A stretch of 7,372 nucleotides of DNA, taken from the NCBI GenBank assembly GCA_019090565.1, contig JAHRVS010000357.1, positions 1 through 7,372 of the forward strand, given 5' to 3'. The notes under the pieces were generated by a model that was not told the DNA's origin, ran no database searches, and saw only the letters and a program-made list of their open reading frames with translations. The position numbers and the translations under genes were made by a program. Numbering within the stretch: the first letter of the stretch is position 1; every line of letters starts with the position of its first letter. The stretch is from Gammaproteobacteria bacterium (GTDB lineage Bacteria > Pseudomonadota > Gammaproteobacteria > Pseudomonadales > UBA3067). Of this stretch, positions 1 to 6,471 are shown piece by piece.

Positions 1-35
1 ATTGCTCCTGATAAATGCCCTCTATTGGGGCTAAA

Positions 36-425
36 ATGAAAGAGAACGCTGTGAATAAAAAAAGACCTGTTAATTTAGATTTCAAAACCATTGATCTTCC
101 TCTTCCTGCTCTTGTTTCCATCCTCCATCGGGCTTCCGGTGTGGCGGTATTTGTTGGTATTCCTATTTTGCTTTGGGTGCTCAGCTGTTCGCTTGAAAGT
201 GAGTCGAGTTTTAATTCACTAAAAGAAGTGCTAGATGGCTTTGTTGTAACGATTATCGTATGGGGTATTGTCGGGGCTTTGATGTACCACATTGCGGCAG
301 GAGTTAAGCACCTTTTGATGGATGTGGGCATTGGTGAAACGTTAGAAGGTGGGTTAAGGGGCGCAAGAATTACAATCCTTGTTTCTGTTATATCAATTAT
401 CTTTGTGGGAGTGTGGTTGTGGTAG
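36..425 (+). CDS. sdhC: Succinate dehydrogenase cytochrome b556 subunit (SdhC)
   Basis: SdhC is one of the two inner-membrane anchor subunits of complex II. With SdhD it holds heme b and forms part of the ubiquinone site. The N-terminal RPVNLDFKTIDLPLPAL and SILHRASG motifs are diagnostic of the family. Three hydrophobic segments lie near residues 31-50, 66-90 and 110-129. Counting from this start, His85 (in MYHIAAGVKH) matches the E. coli heme ligand His84, and Ser28 and Arg32 match quinone-site Ser27 and Arg31. I chose ATG at 36 because it gives 129 residues, the E. coli SdhC length, and has a GGGG tract at 27-30. Alternatives are ATG at 15, with no visible ribosome binding site, and GTG at 51, which starts at NKKRPVNL. 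It is the first gene of sdhCDAB and overlaps sdhD by 7 nt. The identity is secure; only the exact start is uncertain. Confidence 0.95.
   Translation: MKENAVNKKRPVNLDFKTIDLPLPALVSILHRASGVAVFVGIPILLWVLSCSLESESSFNSLKEVLDGFVVTIIVWGIVGALMYHIAAGVKHLLMDVGIGETLEGGLRGARITILVSVISIIFVGVWLW
406..411 (+). promoter_or_regulatory. Shine-Dalgarno site for sdhD inside sdhC
   Basis: TGGGAG lies within the last codons of sdhC and 7 nt upstream of GTG 419, which is ideal spacing. It favours GTG 419 over the in-frame GTG 413, which would leave only 1 nt between site and start. Its position within the upstream gene is consistent with translational coupling of the two membrane subunits; the coupling is inferred. 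Confidence 0.6.
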
Positions 426-766
426 CTAACGTAACGAGCTTTGGTAGAAGTGGTGTTTACGACTGGCTTATTCAGCGTGTTTCAGCCGTTGTCGTAGGTC
501 TTTATGTTTTTGTGCTGGTAGGTTATTTGATTACCCATCCTGACTTGGGGTATGAGCAGTGGTACGCCTTTATGACCTGCGGGGCAATGCGTATAGCTAG
601 CACACTTGCTCTTTTGGCAACGCTGGCTCATGCATGGATTGGACTTTGGGTGATAACAACTGACTACTTAAATAATGCGCTTGTGCGTGTTGCTTTCCAG
701 TCAGCATGTGGCGTCGCTGCTGCGATCTATCTTGTTTGGGGTATTCAGATTTTGTGGGGTTTATAG
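419..766 (+). CDS. sdhD: Succinate dehydrogenase membrane anchor subunit (SdhD)
   Basis: SdhD is the second membrane anchor of complex II, pairing with SdhC around heme b and the ubiquinone pocket. With GTG 419 as start the product begins MVANVTSFGRSGVYDW, parallel to E. coli MVSNASALGRNGVHDF, and is 115 residues long, equal to the E. coli protein. His71 in LAHAWIGLW is the expected heme b ligand. Asp82-Tyr83 in TTDY matches the conserved quinone-site pair. Three transmembrane segments are visible near residues 15-37, 52-78 and 88-113. The GTG start overlaps the 3' end of sdhC by 7 nt, and sdhA begins 3 nt after the stop. A start at GTG 413 would add two residues but fits the ribosome binding site and the family length less well. 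Confidence 0.95.
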   Translation: MVANVTSFGRSGVYDWLIQRVSAVVVGLYVFVLVGYLITHPDLGYEQWYAFMTCGAMRIASTLALLATLAHAWIGLWVITTDYLNNALVRVAFQSACGVAAAIYLVWGIQILWGL

Positions 767-769
767 TCG

Positions 770-2551
770 ATGTCTAATATAAGAACGATCAGTTACGACG
801 CTGTCATTGTTGGTGGAGGCGGCGCAGGAATGCGAGCAGCCTTGCAGCTTGCACAGTCAGGTCAAAAAACAGCACTTATTTCAAAAGTATTTCCTACTCG
901 CTCCCATACTGTTTCTGCACAGGGCGGCATTACTTGTGCAATAGCGAGCTCTGATCCTGACGATGATTGGCGCTGGCATATGTATGATACGGTCAAAGGC
1001 TCTGACTATATCGGAGACCAAGAAGCCATTGAGTATATGTGTAGTGTTGGCCCAGAGACTGTCTTTGAATTAGAGCATATGGGGCTCCCCTTCTCTCGAA
1101 CGGAGGAAGGGCGCATCTACCAGCGACCATTCGGTGGCCAGTCAAAAGATTTTGGTAAAGGCGGTCAAGCTTCTCGTACTTGTGCGGCGGCTGATAGAAC
1201 TGGGCATGCGTTGCTTCACACGCTTTACCAGCAAAATGTAAAAGCAAATACCGTTTTTTATAATGAATGGTATGCAATGGATTTGGTGACTAACCAGAAA
1301 GGTGATACTTGTGGCGTGTTGGCCATGGATATAGAAACCGGAGAGGTGGTCGCATTTCTATCCAAAGCGACGGTATTGGCGACAGGTGGTTCGGGGCGTA
1401 TTTATGCCTCTACGACGAACGCTCTTATTAATACAGGCGATGGTGTGGCGATGGCCTTGAGGGCCGGTTACGCTGCGCAAGATATGGAAATGTGGCAGTT
1501 TCATCCTACCGGTATTGCTGGCGCGGGTGTTCTTGTTACTGAAGGGTGTCGTGGTGAAGGTGGCTACCTAATAAATAAAGATGGCGAGCGTTTTATGGAG
1601 CGTTATGCGCCCAATGCGAAAGATTTAGCTGGCCGAGATGTGGTGGCGCGCTCCATGATGATGGAGATCCTTGATGGCAAGGGCGCAGGCCCTGATGCAG
1701 ATCACGTCTTTTTAAAGCTGGATCACTTGGGTGCAGATGTTCTTCACTCTAAGTTGCCCGGAATTTGCGAGCTTTCAAAAACGTTCGCAGGTGTTGACCC
1801 AGTTTTTGACCCGGTACCGGTAGTGCCGACTTGTCACTATATGATGGGTGGCGTACCAACAACGATTGATGGTCAGGCAGTACAAATCAATGCAAAAGGT
1901 GAAAGCACGGTTATACCTGGGCTTTACGCAGTTGGAGAGGTTGCCTGTGTTTCTGTGCACGGAGCAAACCGCCTGGGTGGAAACTCTCTACTTGATCTGG
2001 TCGTTTTTGGACGCGCAGCGGGCTTACATATCGAGAAAAGTTTACGTGAAGGCATTGAGCAAGCGGTGGTCAGTGAATCTGATTTAGAAAAATCGATGTC
2101 ACGTTATGCACGATGGGAAGGCTCTAGTAGTAAGGATGGCGGTGAAAGTGTGTCTGTCTTGAGAAAAGAGCTGCAGCAAACGATGCAAAATAATTTTGGT
2201 GTGTTCCGTAAGGGTGACCTTATGGAAGAGGGAGCGAACAAAATTTCTGAATTGCGCAGCCGTATTGCAGACGGTGTTTTAGCCGATAAGAGCAAGGCGT
2301 TTAATACCGCGCGTATCGAAGCGTTAGAGCTGGATAGTTTGTTGGAAGTCGCTGAAGCGACGGCAATTGCAGCCAAGGCTCGAACAGAAAGTCGAGGCGC
2401 GCATTCTCGTTACGACTACCCGGATCGCGATGATGAAAACTGGCTGGTTCACACGGTATATAGGCCTGAGGATAAAAATATAATCAAGCGTGAGGTGAAT
2501 TTTGCACCGAAACAAGTTGAGACTTTCCAGCCAAAAGTAAGAACCTATTAA
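770..2551 (+). CDS. sdhA: Succinate dehydrogenase flavoprotein subunit (SdhA)
   Basis: SdhA is the catalytic FAD subunit of complex II. It oxidises succinate to fumarate on the cytoplasmic face of the inner membrane and passes electrons to SdhB. The 593-residue product is close to the 588 of E. coli. It opens with the dinucleotide-binding motif VIVGGGGAGMRAAL (residues 12-25). His46 in RSHTVSAQGG is the expected covalent FAD attachment residue. Active-site positions are all present: His245 and Thr257 in the FHPTGIAGAGVLVTEG block, the proton-shuttle Arg289 in LAGRD, His356 in PTCHYMMGG and Arg401 in GANRLGGNS. The C-terminal domain carries TESRGAHSRYDYPDRDDENW, and the protein ends in the usual RTY. 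A GGGG tract at 756-759 is a modest ribosome binding site, so ribosomes may arrive largely from sdhD, whose stop is 3 nt upstream. No residue is missing or odd. Confidence 0.98.
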   Translation: MSNIRTISYDAVIVGGGGAGMRAALQLAQSGQKTALISKVFPTRSHTVSAQGGITCAIASSDPDDDWRWHMYDTVKGSDYIGDQEAIEYMCSVGPETVFELEHMGLPFSRTEEGRIYQRPFGGQSKDFGKGGQASRTCAAADRTGHALLHTLYQQNVKANTVFYNEWYAMDLVTNQKGDTCGVLAMDIETGEVVAFLSKATVLATGGSGRIYASTTNALINTGDGVAMALRAGYAAQDMEMWQFHPTGIAGAGVLVTEGCRGEGGYLINKDGERFMERYAPNAKDLAGRDVVARSMMMEILDGKGAGPDADHVFLKLDHLGADVLHSKLPGICELSKTFAGVDPVFDPVPVVPTCHYMMGGVPTTIDGQAVQINAKGESTVIPGLYAVGEVACVSVHGANRLGGNSLLDLVVFGRAAGLHIEKSLREGIEQAVVSESDLEKSMSRYARWEGSSSKDGGESVSVLRKELQQTMQNNFGVFRKGDLMEEGANKISELRSRIADGVLADKSKAFNTARIEALELDSLLEVAEATAIAAKARTESRGAHSRYDYPDRDDENWLVHTVYRPEDKNIIKREVNFAPKQVETFQPKVRTY

Positions 2552-2555
2552 GGAA
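2550..2555 (+). promoter_or_regulatory. Shine-Dalgarno site for sdhB overlapping the sdhA stop
   Basis: AAGGAA begins on the last two bases of the sdhA stop codon (2549-2551), with its AGGA core 7 nt upstream of ATG 2562. This strong, well-spaced site fixes the sdhB start and suggests that ribosomes ending on sdhA reinitiate on sdhB. Confidence 0.6.
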
Positions 2556-2561
2556 AGCGTT

Positions 2562-3269
2562 ATGCAAGTCAGTATTTATCGTTATAACCCCGAGACGGAT
2601 TCAGAGCCCTACATGCAGGACTATCACGTCAATACCGGTGGTAAGGACCTCATGATCCTGGATGTTCTAGCTTTGGTGAAAGACCAGGATGAATCTGTTT
2701 CTTACCGGCGTGCTTGTCGAGAGGGTGTTTGCGGGTCAGATGGTTTGAATATCAATGGCAAAAATGGGCTTGCCTGCATTACTCCTGTGTCAGAGGCGAT
2801 GGGGAAACGGGATTCGAAGCTTGTTATTCGCCCACTTCCTGGCTTGCCTGTTATTCGAGACCTGGTTGTGGATATGGGGCAGTTTTATACCCAGTATAAA
2901 AAGATAAAGCCTTATTTGATTAATGATACTCCACTGCCAGCAATAGAAAGATTGCAGACGCCAGAGGAACGAGAGAAGCTGGACGGATTATACGAATGTA
3001 TTCTCTGTGCTTGTTGTTCTACGTCTTGCCCGTCTTTCTGGTGGAACCCGGATAAGTTTATTGGTCCTGCGGGCTTGCTGCAGTCGTACCGGTTTTTGGC
3101 GGATAGCCGTGATAATGGTGGAGAGGAGCGTTTAGGTGATCTTGATGATCCCTTTAGTTTATTTCGCTGTCACGGCATTCAAAACTGTGTAAACGTTTGT
3201 CCAAAGGGTCTGAACCCAACTCGGGCGATAGGGCATATCAGGAATATGTTGCTGCAACGAGCGACTTAA
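2562..3269 (+). CDS. sdhB: Succinate dehydrogenase iron-sulfur subunit (SdhB)
   Basis: SdhB carries electrons from the SdhA flavin to ubiquinone through three iron-sulfur clusters. The product has 235 residues (E. coli 238). The N-terminal ferredoxin-like domain has the [2Fe-2S] ligands Cys52, Cys57, Asp60 and Cys72 in the block CREGVCGSDGLNINGKNGLAC; an Asp in place of the third Cys is normal for the E. coli-type enzyme. The C-terminal domain has CILCACC, giving Cys146, Cys149 and Cys152, plus Cys213 for [4Fe-4S]. Cys156, Cys203 and Cys209 serve [3Fe-4S]. The Trp pair at 160-161 and His204 lie where the family contacts quinone. It is the last gene of the sdh unit, 10 nt after sdhA, and is followed by a stem-loop and a 282-nt gap. 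No anomalies are visible. Confidence 0.98.
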   Translation: MQVSIYRYNPETDSEPYMQDYHVNTGGKDLMILDVLALVKDQDESVSYRRACREGVCGSDGLNINGKNGLACITPVSEAMGKRDSKLVIRPLPGLPVIRDLVVDMGQFYTQYKKIKPYLINDTPLPAIERLQTPEEREKLDGLYECILCACCSTSCPSFWWNPDKFIGPAGLLQSYRFLADSRDNGGEERLGDLDDPFSLFRCHGIQNCVNVCPKGLNPTRAIGHIRNMLLQRAT

Positions 3270-3299
3270 TCATTTCCGACTACACTCTAGATGTAAATG

Positions 3300-3326
3300 T
3301 AGCGAGCTCTGATTAAGGGCTTGCTA
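3300..3326 (+). terminator. Stem-loop after sdhB, possible weak terminator or attenuator
   Basis: Thirty nucleotides past the sdhB stop, 3300-3309 pairs with 3317-3326 to form a 10-bp stem (eight Watson-Crick and two G-U pairs) around a 7-nt loop, TGATTAA. It is not a classic intrinsic terminator: only three T follow directly and the next T run, at 3338-3342, is 11 nt further on. It may cause partial termination, or protect the 3' end of the sdh message while letting some transcripts run into sucA. The pairing is directly seen; the function is inferred. Confidence 0.35.
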
Positions 3327-3400
3327 TTTGATGGTTGTTTTTCGTTCGTGCCTGTTTGTGAGTTAGTATTCCAAATAAAGCTGGGGCTCCAAACTTGAGA

Positions 3401-3427
3401 TTGATCGCGCAGTATACTTCTTATACA
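3401..3427 (+). promoter_or_regulatory. Candidate sigma70-type promoter for sucA
   Basis: The gap before sucA contains TTGATC (3401-3406) and TATACA (3422-3427), separated by 15 nt, which is shorter than the ideal 17. A second -10-like hexamer, TATACT (3413-3418), has no good -35 partner at the right distance. If TATACA is used, transcription would begin near 3434 and leave a leader of about 118 nt before ATG 3552. A separate sucA promoter between sdhB and sucA is known in E. coli, which makes the location sensible, but the match is weak. Confidence 0.3.
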
Positions 3428-3551
3428 AATAAAGATGGAATGAGTTGAAAGCAGGGATTAAGCGTACGCTGTATGCATTGCGAAAGCGTGTTCAGTCATA
3501 AACTTTAGCCGGGTTTTGGATGTCATTTCTGCTTAATTCGGAGAGCCAAAA

Positions 3552-6380
3552 ATGGGTGACGGAGTGATGTATCGTCAGCGGACCATGTCCCACTTGGGAG
3601 GTGGTAACGCAGCGTATATCGAAGAGCTATTTGACAGTTATCTTGGTGACCCAAACAGCGTTCCAGAGCAATGGCGAACTTATTTTGAAAAGTTGCCTCG
3701 TTATGAGGGAGCGTGTGGCGAAGATGTTCCTCACTCTACTATTCGTGAACACTTTCTTTATTTGGCCAAAAATAAAAGCAGAGCACAGCCTCTTCTTGTT
3801 AGCAGCGTTAGTTCTGCACATGAGAAAAAGCAGGTCAAAGTTCTTCAGCTGATTACTGCCTACCGGTTCCGGGGGCATCAGATTGCCAAGCTTGACCCGC
3901 TCGAAATAATGGAAAGGGAGGATGTCCCAGACTTGGACCTGACTTTTCATGGCTTGTCTACCGCTGATTACGACACGGTATTTCAAGTAGGGTCCTATTT
4001 CCTAGGTAAGGATGAAGCCAACCTAAAAGAAATACATGAATCTTTACAGCAGACGTATTGTGGCTCCATCGGGACTGAGTACATGCAAATTGTTGACACT
4101 GAAGAGCGACGGTGGATTCAGCACCGCCTGGAATCAGTGCGTTGCTCGCCGGAATACAGTAGGGAACGAAAACTTCATACTCTTGAAAGGCTTGTGGCTT
4201 CCGAAGGCTTGGAAAAATACCTTGGTACGAAATACCCCGGTACAAAGCGATTTGGTCTCGAAGGAGGAGAAAGTTTAACCCTTATTATAGATGAGCTGAT
4301 ACAGCGCTCAGGGGCGAGCGGCACGAAAGAAATGGTTATCGGTATGGCGCACCGAGGTAGATTGAATGTACTGGTGAATACTCTTGGTAAAAACCCCGCT
4401 GACCTATTTGATGAATTTGAAGGTAAACACGATATGGGGAGCGGGGCTGGCGATGTAAAATATCACCAAGGCTTTTCTTCAAACATATCAACGTCTGGAG
4501 GGGAAATTCACTTGGCGCTTTCCTTCAACCCTTCCCACCTAGAAATTGTTTCACCTGTTGTTGAAGGATCGGTTCGCGCCCGTCAAGATCGCCGTAACGA
4601 CTCCGAAGGGGAATTAGTGGTTCCTATTATTATTCATGGGGACTCAGCATTTGCGGGCCAGGGTGTGGTGATGGAAACTTTCCAGATGTCACAAACCCGA
4701 GGATTCAAAACAGGCGGTACAATACATATTGTTGTGAACAACCAAATTGGCTTTACCACCAATCGTCGCGATGATACTCGTTCGACAGAATATTGTACGG
4801 ACGTGGCTAAAATGGTGCAGGCGCCAATATTTCACGTTAATGGCGATGATCCAGAAGCGGTTCTTTTTATCACGCAGGTGGCGCTTGATTACCGTCGTGA
4901 ATTTAATAAAGACGTGGTCATTGACCTGGTTTGTTATCGCAGGCATGGGCACAATGAAGCGGATGAACCTTCTATCACGCAACCGTTAATGTATGAGGTT
5001 ATTCGTAAACACCCTACTACGCGCAGCTTATATGGTGACCGTTTAGTACAAAGTGCTGTATCGAGTGAAACTGAAATTAAGAAAATGGTTGAAGATTATC
5101 GCACCATGCTTGATAACGGGGAGCATGTTGTAAAAAGCCTGGTGAGCGAGTCTGACTCACGGTTGTTTGTTGACTGGACGCCTTACCTGGGGCATGAGCG
5201 CATTAAAACTTACGACACTACGGTCGATGCGAAAGTTTTTAGGGCGCTAGCAGAAAAGCTTGATGAGCTTCCTGAAGGGTTTGTTTTGCAGCGCCAGGTC
5301 GCGAAAATTCGTGATGATCGACGTCGTATGGCAGCAGGCGCTCACGAGGTAAATTGGGGTTTCGCAGAAATAATGGCCTATGCCACCATTCTTAAGGAAG
5401 GGCACCCAGTTAGGTTGATTGGGCAGGATGTAGGTCGGGGTACTTTTTCTCATAGGCACGCGGTATTACATAACCAAAAAGACGACAGCACCTATACGCC
5501 GCTGAAAAACATTTATGATGGCCAGCCTAGTTTAGACCTCTATGACTCTTTGTTATCTGAAGAGGCGGTGCTTGGCTTTGAATACGGGTACGCAACCACA
5601 GCACCTAATTCTTTATGCATTTGGGAGGCGCAGTTTGGGGATTTTGCTAATGGTGCCCAGGTAGTTATTGATCAATTTATATCAGCAGGCGAGTTAAAAT
5701 GGGGCCGGTTGTGTGGGCTTGTCATGTTGCTACCTCATGGTTATGAAGGGCAAGGGGCTGAACATTCCTCTGCCCGTTTAGAGCGATTCTTGCAGCTATG
5801 TGCAGAAAACAACATGCAAGTTTGTGTTCCGAGCACACCTGCCCAAGTTTATCATATGCTACGTCGGCAGATAAAACGGCCCTTGCGAAAACCACTGATT
5901 GTGATGACACCGAAGAGCTTGCTCCGACATAAACTAGCAACCTCTACGTTAGAAGAGCTGGCAAACGGTACGTTCCAAGATGTGCTTCCAGAAATGGATG
6001 AAATCGCTCCTGAAGGTGTTAAACGTATTGTGATGTGTAGCGGAAAAGTTTATTACGACTTGTTAGAAAAAAGACGTCAACTAGGGCGTGATGACGTGGC
6101 GATTGTACGTATCGAGCAGCTCTATCCGTTCCCAGAAGATGAGCTTGTAGAGGTCTTTTCAGTTTACAAGGCAAGCGAAATAGTTTGGTGTCAGGAAGAG
6201 CCCATGAATCAGGGGGCTTGGTATTGCAGTCAGCATCATATGAAAGCGGTTATTCAGCGCTATGATCCTACTATAGAGCTGGAATACGCTGGGCGGAACC
6301 ATTCTGCGGTGCCGGCAGTTGGGTATATGTCTCTGCATATTGAACAGCAAGAAGCGTTGGTTCGGGACGCAATTGGGTAA
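3552..6380 (+). CDS. sucA: 2-oxoglutarate dehydrogenase E1 component (SucA)
   Basis: SucA is the thiamine diphosphate-dependent E1o enzyme. It decarboxylates 2-oxoglutarate and transfers the succinyl group to the lipoyl arm of SucB in the cytoplasm. The 942-residue product is close to E. coli SucA (933). Residues about 14-48 form the short N-terminal E1 domain that in this family contacts the rest of the complex (SHLGGGNAAYIEELF, DPNSVPEQWR). The ThDP-binding half holds His267 in GMAHRGRLNVL, His305 in VKYHQGFSSN, IHGDSAF (Asp364), VVNNQIGFTT (Asn396-397) and RRHGHNEADEP (463-473). The transketolase-like pyrimidine domain starts near 600 and holds GRGTFSHRHAVLHNQ, LSEEAVLGFEYGY and WEAQFGDFANGAQ. 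The C-terminal domain ends near CQEEPMNQGAWYCSQHH. ATG 3552 is preferred because GGAGAG at 3540-3545 lies 6 nt upstream; ATG 3567 has a GGAG only 2 nt away. Overall it resembles Pseudomonas-type SucA. The gene is intact. Confidence 0.98.
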   Translation: MGDGVMYRQRTMSHLGGGNAAYIEELFDSYLGDPNSVPEQWRTYFEKLPRYEGACGEDVPHSTIREHFLYLAKNKSRAQPLLVSSVSSAHEKKQVKVLQLITAYRFRGHQIAKLDPLEIMEREDVPDLDLTFHGLSTADYDTVFQVGSYFLGKDEANLKEIHESLQQTYCGSIGTEYMQIVDTEERRWIQHRLESVRCSPEYSRERKLHTLERLVASEGLEKYLGTKYPGTKRFGLEGGESLTLIIDELIQRSGASGTKEMVIGMAHRGRLNVLVNTLGKNPADLFDEFEGKHDMGSGAGDVKYHQGFSSNISTSGGEIHLALSFNPSHLEIVSPVVEGSVRARQDRRNDSEGELVVPIIIHGDSAFAGQGVVMETFQMSQTRGFKTGGTIHIVVNNQIGFTTNRRDDTRSTEYCTDVAKMVQAPIFHVNGDDPEAVLFITQVALDYRREFNKDVVIDLVCYRRHGHNEADEPSITQPLMYEVIRKHPTTRSLYGDRLVQSAVSSETEIKKMVEDYRTMLDNGEHVVKSLVSESDSRLFVDWTPYLGHERIKTYDTTVDAKVFRALAEKLDELPEGFVLQRQVAKIRDDRRRMAAGAHEVNWGFAEIMAYATILKEGHPVRLIGQDVGRGTFSHRHAVLHNQKDDSTYTPLKNIYDGQPSLDLYDSLLSEEAVLGFEYGYATTAPNSLCIWEAQFGDFANGAQVVIDQFISAGELKWGRLCGLVMLLPHGYEGQGAEHSSARLERFLQLCAENNMQVCVPSTPAQVYHMLRRQIKRPLRKPLIVMTPKSLLRHKLATSTLEELANGTFQDVLPEMDEIAPEGVKRIVMCSGKVYYDLLEKRRQLGRDDVAIVRIEQLYPFPEDELVEVFSVYKASEIVWCQEEPMNQGAWYCSQHHMKAVIQRYDPTIELEYAGRNHSAVPAVGYMSLHIEQQEALVRDAIG

Positions 6381-6443
6381 TGGTGGATCGAAGGTGATTT
6401 GCTTAAAAAGAATTAAGTCAGACTTTAGTAGATTTTAAAAAAG

Positions 6444-6449
6444 TATACT
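6444..6449 (+). promoter_or_regulatory. -10-like hexamer in the sucA-sucB gap
   Basis: TATACT (6444-6449) differs from the -10 consensus TATAAT by one base and sits 22 nt before the sucB start. No convincing -35 lies 16-18 nt upstream; the best-placed hexamer is GACTTT at 6421-6426. The 91-nt gap also contains a small CTTAA/TTAAG inverted repeat (6402-6417) but no intrinsic terminator. Co-transcription with sucA remains the simpler reading; an extra sucB promoter is only possible. Confidence 0.2.
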
Positions 6450-6471
6450 GGTGGAGTTAAAAGGAATTCCA

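Noticed and set aside
15..35. Longer SdhC starting at ATG 15, adding seven residues.
   Set aside because: The 14 bases upstream show no Shine-Dalgarno match, and the extension has no counterpart in E. coli SdhC. ATG 36 reproduces the family length exactly.
993..1277. Open frame on the minus strand inside sdhA.
   Set aside because: It lies entirely antisense to a highly conserved part of SdhA, has no recognisable domain or ribosome binding site, and is a typical shadow frame. The other antisense and offset frames inside sdhA, sucA and sucB were dismissed for the same reason.
3461..3470. Perfect 10-bp palindrome AGCGTACGCT in the sdhB-sucA gap, suggestive of an operator.
   Set aside because: About seven perfect 10-bp palindromes are expected by chance in a window this long. 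There is no second copy, no half-site repeat and no known regulator motif that I recognise.
3270..3551. Possible small RNA, riboswitch or small protein gene in the sdhB-sucA gap.
   Set aside because: No frame longer than a few codons with a ribosome binding site is visible, and apart from the stem-loop at 3300-3326 I see no conserved riboswitch core or extended structure. A structure search with Rfam models would be needed to reopen this.
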